Source: Benincasa hispida (lineage: Eukaryota; Streptophyta; Magnoliopsida; Cucurbitales; Cucurbitaceae). From it: 64,000 nucleotides of DNA. How positions within the stretch are numbered: the first letter of the stretch is position 1; each line of letters opens with the position of its first letter. The notes under the pieces are model-generated. The model did no database searches. It saw only the letters and a program-made list of their open reading frames with translations, and had not been told where the DNA came from. The DNA is taken from the NCBI RefSeq assembly GCF_009727055.1, contig NC_052358.1, forward strand, positions 47,149,089 through 47,213,088, read 5' to 3'. The position numbers and the translations under genes are program-made. Below are positions 22,602-33,464 of this stretch, in pieces.

Positions 22602-23466
22602 CTAGTTAGCCTGTTTACCTTTCTCTGCTCTCTTCTTGGCAAGATACTGAGGGTAGTTTCTCTTCTCGTGCCCTTCTTCGTTACAGTGGAAACACTTTCC
22701 TTTATCTACAGCGTTTTCCTTGCCTTTCTTTCCAGTAGGTTTCTTCTTCCCTTTCCCTTTGCCCTTCTTCACAGGAATCCTCTGATTCTTTGAAGAGAAG
22801 GCAACATCAGGCCTTGAGGACATGCCTCTCTTTTCAATAGTGGTAACATTTACTTCTGATTCAAGAACCTTTGTTCTCATCATAGTCTGGTAAGCCTATA
22901 GCTCATTCAACAGAGTAGTCAAGCTGTATTCAATTTTATTCATCAATGCATTCGTATATAATTGAAGAAAACTCTTCGGAAGAGATTCCAGACTAAAACC
23001 AACTTGACTTCTCTCGTCCATGACGACACCATTTACTTCTACCACATTAAAGTGGACCATCATGTCCAGGACATGTTCACGAACATTGGTCCCCTCTCTC
23101 ATGTGGCTATTGTAAACATACTTGATGGCATCATGCCTTAGGGGTGAAGGACGGTTGTCCAAACATCCCTTGCAGAGAATTCCAAATCTCTTTAACAGTA
23201 CTCATATCCTCATGCTTCTTCACCAAGACATCAAATAGGCTGGCGAGGATATAAGCACGAGATTTATCATTTGCCCTGACCCATCTGTCATATCCATCCT
23301 GAACAGTTCGGTTTGTGTTAGAGCTAGGAATGGGAGGGCAATCCTATATTAAGACAAATCGTACATCTTCTATCACAAGTATCGTGTTCAAATTTGATTT
23401 CCAAGTCACGTAATTGTCCTCGATGAGTTTATCCGATGCCAACAATTATATTATTGAACTCGTCAT
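22602..23466 (-). pseudogene. Gag of copia element B, decayed
   Basis: Start at ATG 23466-23464. The N-terminal third carries NYVTWKSNLNTILVIEDVRF and GYDRWVRANDKSRAYILASL with two stops. A frameshift near 23165 follows, then HDAIKYVYNSHMREGTNVRE and LDMMVHFNVVEVNG (UBN2/retrotransposon gag core), a stop near 22890, and a Lys-rich stretch. The zinc knuckle CFHCNEEGHEKRNYPQY has its last Cys changed to Tyr. Gag forms the particle that packages element RNA. This copy would give no intact protein. Family is clear from the order gag core, basic stretch, knuckle. Confidence 0.85.
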
Positions 23467-26142
23467 TCTGAAATTATAAACAAATTCTATAAGTGAATTG
23501 CTTTTAAATCCAATCAAGTTTTAACAATTTTAATAATGTACCCAAGATTATTTTTTTTTCAACGATACTAAATCAAGACATTCTTGACTAAATACTATCT
23601 CCAGAATAACTCATATTCCAATAGTCATTTAGGTACCACTTTTGGTCAGAAATTATTAACACTTAATAATTCTATAAGTGTAACCCTCTGTTTTCAGATG
23701 TCAGAGGTCGGCCCCAACTATGCTACCATAGTGGAGAGTCAAGGTTGGGAATGGACATAAGAAATCTTATCCATCTCTGGAGCTTGAGTTGTTCCGAATC
23801 CTATGTTACAACCTCCATGGGGATAGCCGTCCTTAAACGACTAGCAAAGGGTCGCTTAAAGCTAACCAGCAGGGGCAACATAGGAATCTCATGGTCCTAA
23901 CTAATGGAAGAGATTGCAGGATATGTTGACACATTTCCTTTACCCACTTACTATGAACTACTTCCCCCATTTACCTTGTTATTGGCGCATACATCCACTT
24001 TCCGTATGGAGGTCACACCCAAGGTGATACGAAGCATCATATGAATCTTTCGGTGTAAACTATGTGGAGACGTGGTAGTTGAAATCGTATACTTGATTTC
24101 TATTCGAACAACTTCCCCTTATTCACCAAAATCTAGATTTAAGCTAAAAAATACGTTCCGTATGGAGGTCACTCCTCGGGTGACAGGAAGTACCACTTAA
24201 ATCCAGACTGTGAACTCTTAGAGACGTGAAAGCTAAAAATAACGTATCAAATATGTTATTAATCTCCCACTGAAGTTGTCTAATAACTCTATCATATAGA
24301 AGTTATTGGATTACCACTGAAATGTTCTATTCTTTTTTGGGTAAAATTTATACTTAGGTTCTTTTTCGACTAATAAAACAACCCTAAGTCTATGTGGTTT
24401 ATCCAAATATAACACTTATAAATAGATTTAAACCTACGATGTCTAGGTGAAAAACCATTTTATTACCTCACATCGCTCACGTATGCTCATAAAACCGATT
24501 ACGAACGCTCAATAATTTGGCCATAATCCCCAGGTAGGAGATGTTCCATAGATCGTCAACTTAAATACCCCCAGCCTTCGACAGGATTATATACCGGTTG
24601 AGTTTGTAACCCTAGTTTTACAAGTTTAACGACCTATTTTAACTATTAAAACAAGTGGTTAACCTACGTGAGCATGCATCTGTTCTTTGTTATGGATTTT
24701 AAATGTCTAGCCCAATTTTATAACAACTTATAAAACTTTAGACATGCTAAACATCCACAACATACATAAAGGCATTCAATATTTAATATAACCATTATAT
24801 TAAATACAAGAAACCCTAACATACTTACTATATATTATAACAATTTATAACACACTTTCAATGCATGTAGCATGCTTCCTATGGTGGGATTTTAAATCTA
24901 AATGGCATATTGTATGCACATACAAGATTTATTTAATTATAACATACATCCAATGCATAAATAATTAAACACAGAACGATATGGTTTTAGTTTTGGCAAA
25001 AATAAACAAACAAAAGCCTAACTATTATAAAAACAGCTTCAAAACCACTAGAACCACTCCAAACCTCTTGAACCGGACCCGAATCGGCTGAACCGGACCA
25101 GCAGAGTTTGAACCGAACTAACCAAAAACCATTTGAGGTTGAACCGGACCATACCTCAAGAGAACTGGTCGAACTAGCTACTCTCGCCATGTTCAAAATC
25201 TTGCTAAGGCTGTTTAGCAATGACGACCATCGTCATGTGTTTGCCTAATCGTTTAGTATTTGCGTGATCGTGTAGTTTCTGCCTTCTATTGCATAGTGTC
25301 ATCGTCTAGTGCCGGAGGACGCTACACGATCTCTTAGTGTCCAACACTATCGTGCAGCTCCATCGTTTAGCAGACAAATACTACACGATCATTGAGCGCT
25401 ATCGTCTAACGCCTCATCTTAATCGTTTAGCTCGCGCACAAAGATAAGTGATCGTGTAGTGCTATCGCATAACTCTCGACATATTGCTTAACTTCCGCAT
25501 ATAGGTAAACGAACGCGTAGTGCTATCACATAGCATCTCAATGCATCGCTTAGCTATTGCTCGAAGGTAAACGATCATCACATAGCTCTTCAACACATCG
25601 TTTAGCTCCCACGCGAAGCTACACAATTCTATAATGCCATCATATAGTAATACAATGCATCATTTAGCTCCCATGCGAAGCTACACGATTGTATAATGCC
25701 ATCGTATAGCAATACAATGAACCGTTTAGCTCCCGTTGGTACACAATCGTCTAGTGCATAACACTTCAATGCTTAACGCCCGAAGCTACACAATCGTTTA
25801 GTTTTTCTTCACATCGTCTAACGCATGAAGCTAAACGATCGTCTAGCTACTGAAGCTCAACGATGATACGAACAGGGTTGAATGTTTAGAATTTACAACT
25901 CGACCTCTTCGCTTGTTTCTTCAATTTACAGATTAATTTCAACTCTAATGACTCCAAATAAATTACAGACTCTTGGGATCACATATAAACACATCAAGCA
26001 AGAGCCAATTACAAATTTAAATGAGAAATCAAAGAGAAATTAAAAGCCAAAACTCAGGAAACCATATGAGTACAACAGTTTCATACTAGTCATATAAAAC
26101 ACTCACCAAACCAAATTAAACCGAATTGAATACTTATATGAT
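23467..26142 (-). other. Long untranslated leader of element B
   Basis: About 2.7 kb between PBS and gag without an ORF of note. It parallels the leaders of A (28791-31511) and C (49040-52811): all share ATTTAAAATCCCACCATAGGAAGC-like, GCATGCTCACGTAGG-like and CACCTCCTAC..GGGGATTATGG-like blocks. It contains a GGTTGAACCGGACC-type repeat (25060-25180) and a CGATCG motif cluster (25215-25865). A leader of this length before gag is unusually long and may hold packaging or translation signals. Confidence 0.65.
25215..25865. repeat. CGATCG motif cluster in the B leader
   Basis: More than fifteen variants of CTACACGATCGTTTAGC / GCTAAACGATGTG in 650 bp, spaced irregularly by about 25-60 bp and in both orientations, for example AGATAAGTGATCGTGTAGTG and GCTAAACGATCGTCTAGC. 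This is the same position in the element as the cluster at 29090-29660 in A. Confidence 0.75.
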
Positions 26143-26154
26143 GCTCTGTTACCA
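26143..26154 (-). promoter_or_regulatory. Primer binding site of element B
   Basis: Minus-strand TGGTAACAGAGC differs by one base from TGGTATCAGAGC, the complement of the 3' end of initiator tRNA-Met. It sits two bases from the LTR end CCAACA. Confidence 0.85.
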
Positions 26155-26156
26155 AT

Positions 26157-26627
26157 TGTTGGAACGTACTAGCATGCAGCGGAAGCGACGAGGATTAATA
26201 AGCACTTTAATTGATTAATTTTGGCAGAAACGAAAACATGTTATTGCATAAATTAATGGGTTTCATGACATAACTTTGAAATCTCGATTTCTAGCTGCAA
26301 ATCTCTCCAAATCTTTATGCAGACCACTATAAGATCGTCCCTACTATCCTCTTGGTGCTCTAGATTGAGTTGTGAGACTCAAAATAAGCTGGAATCGGGA
26401 ACTTGGAGAATGTTCACAGCAGCAAAGCAAATTAAGAACACCTTTTTCACACGAATTTTTTTAACTAAAATTCTATGGTTGCATTGCCTCAAAATCACTC
26501 CAATCTCTTCACTATATTGTAGACTATCATGCAATGAGAATAGTTGCATGAGATTTATCTCATGCTTGGAGTAATTGAAGCTTGAAGGAGGTGGGTATTG
26601 ATTCAAGGAAATCAACTTCGAGGTCAT
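26157..26627 (-). repeat. 5' LTR of element B, 3'-terminal 471 bp only
   Basis: Matches the left part of the 3' LTR (20152-20640), including CAAATCTCTCCAAATCTTTATGC and GCTTGAAGGAGGTGGGT-like blocks. It stops at 26627 where LTR A begins. Confidence 0.8.
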
Positions 26628-28776
26628 TGTTGGGGTTGATGCCCTAAAGTATCGTGTCCTGTAGTTTGTAAACAGTTTGTAGGAACGCTTGTGTTGTATA
26701 CTATATGATATTTTATTTCACATCTTGTTTTTGCTCAGTTGTTTGTTTTATTTGTTTTACCATAAACCAATAAACATAAAATCTCTGGTTATCTGTATGT
26801 AACTTAAGCATGTATGTGGTGACATACAAGTGGATCATGTCTTGAGTAATAACCAAAATGGTCTGTAGTATATGGATATAGGAGGGAAACCTTATCCTGG
26901 TAATGCTATGGATGTGACCTGCTTTGTGGAATGGTCACAAGTGTTGTGACTTGTCATAGATGGTCTGATCCCGATCATTCGTGTAGGGGACATTTGAGTG
27001 GGGGCATCCTATACAAAGAGTTTGTATAAGACCTAACCACGAAGTGTTAACGTCTTGTTATATAACATCGTTCATGACAGAGACTTCACTTCATTAGGAT
27101 GACCATAGATAACATGACCTCAATCCTAAGTGAGTTGGGAACTCCTGCCATTGAGGGCGGTTCTTTGATTTGTATGGGAGCGAGTGGCCAGGTCGCCTAT
27201 TCAAACCTACCATTTTGGGGATTGCTCTGATGTGGGAGCTTGGAACTCAGCTACACAAGATGTAATTCACTCGTTCCACGAGGGAGGGGGAAATAGATAG
27301 ATACCTCCCTTAAGGGCTGATTCCAGGGCTTGAACGACGTGGCGCCATACACCTTCTCTTGGCCCGAGAGGTGAACACATAGTTGAACTATGTTGTATTG
27401 TTCATTAGAGGAATCAGTGGTACTTAAGAAGTGAGATATAACTACAGGGGCAAAAATGTAAATTGGCCCAACTGTACTTACGAGCATCTGTGAAGGGTCA
27501 TCGTACTCATGATTGGTTATATCCGATGGACACAAAAATATATCTGTGGTAAGAAGAGTTCAACTATTGGTCTTTACTGGAATGCCTGGCAGTTAACAGA
27601 TGGTGGATCTTGTGGCTAAATAGAGTTTGGTTTAATGATTAGATCACAAACTAGTTGTTCATCAGAGGATCAGTAGGAACTTGAGGAATAAGACGTAACC
27701 TGGGGGTAAAACAGATATTTGACCCAACCGTTATTATGAACAACCTGTGAAGGGTTGACTTGCTGATTATGGTTAAATCATGTGGACATAATATATCTAC
27801 AGTGAAGGGAGTGCAACTATGAGCTTTAGTGGAGTGACCCATTAGTTAACGAATGGGGATTAATCTGGTCTAATGAGTTTAACCAATTAATCTTGGATCG
27901 TTGGAGCCTATGATCTATAGGTCCACGAGGTCCCCCTACTAGCTCGTAATGGACTAACTCTAGAATAGTGTGATAAGTTAATTTGAAACGTTCAAATTAG
28001 AATTAAGGGAATTAGAAATTATATGAGATATAATTACATGTTTAATTTGAGAATTAAATGGAATAGGGGAATTTATATTTAAATATGATTTAAAATATAA
28101 AGATGGATGTGTGTAAAAATTAATTTTATATTTGATATTAAATTAATTAGTTTTATTTAAAAATTAATTTATGAAATTAATTTTATAAAATTAAAATTTT
28201 CAGTTTTAAAAATAAAAAATGGATTTAAAAAATCAAGTTTTTGATTTTGATATAAAATTGGAAAATTGGAAAAGCAATGCACAAAATGGAAAAACATGTT
28301 TTTCCATTATCCATCTTCTTCATGCTCACACACTTTCCTTTTCTCTTCTTCATTAACTCCAAGCATGAGTTGCAACTCATGAAACTCTCTTCCTTGCATG
28401 ATGATCTGTAATATATTAAAGAGATTGAAGTGAATTTGAGAGATGCAATCAAGAAAGAATTTTAGAGAAAATTCGTGCTGTAGAAAGTGTTCTTCAACAA
28501 GATTGCTGCTATGAGAAATTCTCCTTCATCCATTGATTCAAGCTTGTTTTGAGTCCCACAACTCAATCTAGAATAGTGGGGAAGATCTTGAGGTGGTCTG
28601 CAATAAGATTTGGAGAAGATTGCAGCTGGAAATCGTGCTTTGAAGAGGTTTTACAAAGGTATGTCATGAAACTCACTTGTTTTCTGCAAGAGCATGTTTC
28701 ATATTTTGCCAAAATTAATGAATTAGAGTTCTTAAATGATCCTTGTTGCTTCTGTTGTTGCTGATACATTCGTACA
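26628..28776 (+). repeat. 5' LTR of element A (2,149 bp), mosaic of two LTR types
   Basis: Starts TGTTGGGGTTGATGCCC and ends ATACATTCGTACA, three bases before the PBS. The first ~1,010 bp match LTR I (63343-62332, minus). The part after about 27650 matches LTR B. The homologous segment is present twice at the join: GTTCATTAGAGGAATCAGTGG (27402 onward) and GTTCATCAGAGGATCAGTAGG (27657 onward) each start ~200-bp similar blocks. Confidence 0.8.
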
Positions 28777-28778
28777 AT

Positions 28779-28790
28779 TAGTATCAGAGC
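28779..28790 (+). promoter_or_regulatory. Primer binding site of element A
   Basis: TAGTATCAGAGC, one mismatch to TGGTATCAGAGC (initiator tRNA-Met type), three bases after the LTR end. Confidence 0.85.
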
Positions 28791-31511
28791 ATCATATAAG
28801 CATTCAATTCGGTTTAATTTTGGTTTGGTAGGTGTTTTATATAAGATATATGAAACTGATGCACTGATATGGTTTTCTGAGATTAAGTAATTTAATTCTC
28901 TTTAATTTCTCATTTAAATATGTAATTGGCTCTTGTTTGATGAGCTTTTATGTGTTAGAAAGAGTTTGTAATTTATCTAGAGTCATTAGAGTTGAGATTA
29001 AGATATAATTGAAGAAATAAGCGAGGAGGCCGAGCTACTGTTCCAGTTTTTCAACTTCTGCTCAAAATCGTTGTTGAGGTTTAGTTGCTAAGCGATTGTC
29101 TAGTTCCAGATGTTACACGATGTGAAGAAAAGCTAGACGATCGTATAGCAATGGACGCTGGCCGTTGTGATGATGGACGCTAAGCGATCGTGTACCTATA
29201 GGAGCTAAACGATGTGTTCAAATGCTATACGATAACACTACGCGATCGTTTAGCTTTTGCGTGGGAACTAAACGATACGTTGGATTTGCTATACGATGGC
29301 ACTACATGATCGTGTAGCTGTGGCACGCACTAAGCGATGTGATGAAGTGCTTTGCAATAGCGCTGAGCGATCGTTTAGATACGGTGCTGAGCGATCGTGT
29401 AGATGCATTGCTAAGCGATGCATTGAAGTTTCTATGCGATGTAACTAAACGATCATTTAGCTATAATGCTGAATGACATGATGATGTTCTATACGATAGA
29501 GCTAAGCGATCGTTTAGCTGCGGCAGACACTAAACAATGACATGAAGCGCTAGACGATGGTGTTAAGCGATCGTATAGTTCTACCCGAAAGCTAAGCGGT
29601 TTCTCTATGCGATAGACATACAACAATAAGCGATCATGTACGTCTTCTCAACACAAGGCGATGGTGTTAGATGATTGCCTTTAGCGCTACATGATTTTCC
29701 TTGGCAAGACTTTGAGGTTAGATCGAGAGCAGCCGGTTCGACCGATTTTCTCAAGGTCCAATCCAGTTCAGCCTCAAAGGGTTTTTGGCTGGTCTGGTTC
29801 AGAATTTGTTGGCCCAGTTCAGACTCATCCAGTCTGGTTCAAGATGCTTGGGTTCGATTTGGAGCGATTCGAGCGATTCAAAGACGATTTTGAAGTTGTT
29901 TGTAATAGTTAGGCTTTTGTTTGCTTGTTTATACCAAAGCTAAAACCATATCAGTCTATGTTTAATTATTTATGCATTTGATGTATGTTATAATTAATTA
30001 ATCTTGTATGTGTATACAGTATGTCATTTAGATTTAAAATCCCACCATAGGAAGCATGTTACATGCATTGAAAGTATGTTATAATCTATTATAATATATA
30101 GTATGCATGTTAAGGTTTCTTGTATTTAATTTAAGTGTTATATTAAATATTGAATGCCTTTATGTATGTTATGGATGTTTAGCATGTCTAAAGTTTTATA
30201 AGTTGTTATAAAATTGGGTTAAACGTTTAAAATCCATAAACAACAGCTGCATGCTCACGTAGGTTGACCACGTGTTTTAATAGTTAAAACTTATAAAACT
30301 CAGGTTACAAACTCAATTGGTATATAATCTTGTCTAAGGCTAGGGGTACTTAAGTTGACGGTTTATGGAACACCTCCTACTTGGGGATTATGGCCGAATT
30401 ATTGAGCGTTGGTAACTGATTTTATAAGCACATGTGAGTGATGTGAGGTAATAAAATTGTTTATCACCTAGACATCGTAGGTTAAAATCCAATTATAAGA
30501 GTTATACTTAGATAAACCACATAGACGTAGGGTTGTTTTAATTAGCCAAAAAGAACCTAAGTATAAATCTACCCAATTGAACACTTTAGTGCCAGTTTAA
30601 TAACTTATATATGTAAAGTTATTAGAAAATTTCAGTGGGAGATTAATAACATATAGGATATGTTATTCTCAGCTCCCGCATCCCTAAGAGTTCACAGTAT
30701 GGATTTAAGCGGTACTTCGTGTCACCCTGGAAGTGACCTCCATACGAGAAGTATTTTTTTCGCTTAAATCTAGATTACGGTGAATAAGGGGAAGTTGTTC
30801 AAACATAAGTCTATTATTCGATATATAAATTTCAACTGCCACGTCTCTACATAGTTCACACTATGAGATTCATATGACGCTTCGTGTCACCCTGGAAGTG
30901 GCCGCCATATGGAATAGTGTTTTGTATGGGTCAATAACAAGGTAAATGGAGGAAGTAGTTCATAGTAAATGGGTGAAGGATATGTGTCAATATATCCTAC
31001 GGTCTCTTCCATTAGTCTAAACCGTGAGATTCCTATGTTGCGCCTACTGGTTAGCTTTAAGTGGCCCTTTGCTAGTCGTTTAAAGACGGTTAACCACACA
31101 GAGGGTTGTAACATAGGATACAGAACAACCCAGGCTTCAGTAAAATGAATAGGGTTTTATAGTTCCGTCTTGGATATTGTCTTTTATTTCGAAGGCCAAT
31201 TCATACCGTCCTATAAGATCTGAAAATGGCGGGTCACACTTACAAGAATTACTAAATTGTTAGTAAAGATCTTGACCGAAAACGATAACTAAACGACTAT
31301 AGAAATAAGAGTTATTCCAGAGATAGTGTTTGGTCAAAATTGTTTGCTTTAGTGAAGGAGTATCTGACTTCCCCTCGGTAGCTCATATTCTGACTCACTA
31401 CAGTATCGTTGCAAATAAATAATGGTTATGGGTACATTATTACTTTTGCTAAAACTTGATTTTGGATTTAGTTACAATTTGCTAATTAGATTTTTTTTCA
31501 ATTTTATCAGC
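28791..31511 (+). other. Long untranslated leader of element A
   Basis: About 2.7 kb without a gene, parallel to the B and C leaders. It holds the CGATCG cluster (29060-29690), then a TCTGGTTCAG/GGTTCGACC-rich segment (29715-29880), then AT-rich sequence and repeated GTTCACA..ATGGA..TTCGTGTCACCCTGGAAGTGACCTCCAT blocks (30690-30910). Those last blocks are themselves direct repeats, starting near 30690 and 30850. Confidence 0.65.
29060..29690. repeat. CGATCG near-palindrome cluster in the A leader
   Basis: At least ten copies of an element close to GCTAAGCGATCGTTTAGCT, roughly every 55-65 bp, alternating with half-forms such as GCTATACGATAAC and AACTAAACGAT. The ideal form GCTAAACGATCGTTTAGC is a perfect 18-bp palindrome with a PvuI site at its centre. 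Copies differ mostly at the outer bases. Confidence 0.8.
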
Positions 31512-31658
31512 ATGTCAAATTCTTCTAGAATACTTTCTTCCGATTTAAATAATAGTAAAATCAAATCAACAAACAAGTTACTAGCGGTTGATTACACCAA
31601 AAGAGTTTTAACAGAGGATTGTCTTCTATCTCCCAACTCGTCTAAAATTTTGAATTAA
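31512..31658 (+). pseudogene. N-terminus of copia gag, element A
   Basis: 48 codons from ATG 31512, starting MSNSSRILSS and containing TKRVLTEDCLLSP. It aligns with the gag start of element C at 52812 (TKQVLTEECPLSP type) and with the VRFVL segment of B gag. It ends at a stop, and E sequence follows within 15 bases. Confidence 0.7.
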
Positions 31659-31672
31659 GTAGATGAGAGCAG

Positions 31673-33448
31673 TCCATTGTCTGTACCTTGGAGGCCGAGT
31701 TCCTTATGGAGTGCTACTACTTCCATGATGATGATGAAGATGTCACTTCATGCTTGCCAGTTTGTGAGGTTAAGGAGAATTTAGAGCCTAAATCTGATGA
31801 GATCCAAGTGATAGAGTTAGAGGTCAAAAGACCTCGCCCTATTCTGACTCCTGGTATTTTGTATATATTCGAGTTTTGTTCCCCTAGTCCTCATGAGTCT
31901 GTTGAGTCTTTTATTTGTACTCTTTTGGGTCATTTGAGTCATTTGAGTCTTTATTTTTACCTTTTTTTCCATATTCCAAAAAACCCAAATTGGACCTGTC
32001 TGGTTCTCTTCAGAAGATGAGAAGCCTTATAGCCTTACCGAGCTATGTTGATTCATCTAAGAAAGGACCAGAGAAATATGAGAATTTCTTTGTACCTTGA
32101 CAGGGGACAGGTCACGTCGAGCAATCGACTTTAAAAATTTGCCCTTCTTGGAGGGAGCCAAGTGAAAATTTTATTGCTTTCCTTTACTGCTTTCTAGTTT
32201 AATTTCTTTTTTCTCTTTTGTAGGATCTTTCCCTTTGCCCTAAAGAAGAAGAAGATCAACTTAACGCAATCCTCTTACCACCATCCCGTGTGCGAAAACA
32301 TCATCAAGGGAGGTTTTCTGTTCCCTTGACTATTTTATTTTATTGGGCTTAAATTGGGGATACATTGGGGGTAATGTATCATTTTAAGTTGAGGTGGGGT
32401 ATGTGTAACTGTTGGGGTCCTTGAGCGCTGTGCTCGGACGATGTTTATGTGCTTGAGTTGCTTGCTTGCTCTTTTGCTTGGTTTGTTATGATGAGTAGTT
32501 GATGACACACCATTTTTGTAATTTTTGCATGAAACTCTGTTTAAAGAGCATGATCATGATTTTTAGCTCGTTTTAAAAAATTTTCCTATCTCTCATGCAT
32601 CTTTAAGTTCCATGTCCAACGAAGTTAGGTCTTGCGTGCTTAGAGTTGTATTATTGGGCTTATATTTTTGTTGTCACCTCGAAAGACCTAGGTGATATGT
32701 GTTAATTGACTGAAAGCCCAACCTAGAATTGCATGTCTAAGTTTTTGCGAAAATCTTGTTTTGTATTGTAAAAGCAAAGTGTAGAGTATGTAAAAAATAG
32801 TTTGTAAAAGGTAGAGTGTGTTGTAAAGTAAAAGCAAGTTTGTATGTTATTTTTGAAGGGGATTACTCCTCTTTCTTGGATTATAATTACCTGGGGCGGC
32901 TATGACACCCGTAGTTTCCCCCTAAGCTAATGTATCTCGAGGAATGAGTAAGCTTCGACACCTTGTTAGGAGACATTGCTTGTAGTTGGATGACCTACAT
33001 GACACCAGTGTGGGCAAGCCAAAACAAAGATGTTTTGTCGAGATAAGGCTTCCTCTTTTGTGTAAAGTAAAAATAAAAAAAAAGGGAAAAAAAGTGCTAA
33101 AATAAATTTTTTGTTTCCTTAAGTGCATTATTACAAAGTTGAGTCTAGAAAGCTTGGCTTTTGAACCTTCGAGATAGTGTAGGGGGAAAACGAATTAAGG
33201 GCCCTATAAAACCATTTTGGGTTTTGCGAGCTTAATTAATAGGGCTTTTGACTCACTCATGCATGAAAAGTTTAGAATCTTTTTTAAATGTGCTTCATTG
33301 ATTGATTGTAATTTAATTGCATTTTTTTTATTGAAAATCTCATCCTTATAGACTGTTGGGACTAAAGTAACGACCTATGTGATTGAGCAAGCATAATATC
33401 TTTTTTTGTGTGAATGTGGGATTCTACCTTGCTCGAGGACAATCAAGA
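31673..33448 (+). other. 3' internal region of gypsy E, no recognisable pol
   Basis: From TGTACCTTGGAGGCCGAG onward to the polypurine tract. A 110-codon ORF (31688-32020) begins MEAEFLMECYY with an acidic stretch, but I recognise no domain. The rest is noncoding and T/G-rich, with CCTTGCTCGAGGACAATC just before the tract, as in other Athila/Tat elements. Protease, RT, RNase H and integrase motifs are absent. Confidence 0.55.
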
Positions 33449-33464
33449 ATTAAGTTGGGGTGTT
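33449..33464 (+). promoter_or_regulatory. Polypurine tract region of gypsy E
   Basis: AATTAAGTTGGGGTGT directly precedes LTR start TGATAGCACC. Purine-rich on the plus strand and placed as expected for plus-strand priming. Confidence 0.7.

Larger units (their letters stand above)
20152..26627 (-). mobile_element. Copia-type element 'B', gag only (TR-GAG-like), minus strand
   Basis: From right to left: truncated 5' LTR (26627-26157), PBS (26154-26143), about 2.7-kb untranslated leader, gag (23466-22602), about 600 bp without domains, polypurine tract (22000-21987), and 3' LTR (21986-20152). The stretch between gag and polypurine tract is too short for protease, integrase, RT and RNase H, so the element depended on others. 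The flank ggtta (20147-20151) could be half of a target duplication; the other half is lost because the 5' LTR is cut by element A. Confidence 0.75.
26628..31672 (+). mobile_element. Copia-type element 'A', 5' half only
   Basis: Full 5' LTR (26628-28776), PBS, long leader and the first ~50 codons of gag (31512-31658). The sequence then changes to gypsy E near 31672. Protease to RNase H and the 3' LTR are missing, so a deletion must have joined the A gag start to E. Confidence 0.75.

Noticed and set aside
29060..29690. CRISPR array (regularly spaced palindromic repeats)
   Set aside because: The repeats are degenerate and irregularly spaced, without unique equal-length spacers or cas genes, in a eukaryotic retroelement leader.
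31688..32020. 110-codon ORF starting MEAEFLMECYY as a functional gene
   Set aside because: No known domain, begins 16 bp after a deletion junction, and its end is low-complexity; kept only as part of the E internal region.
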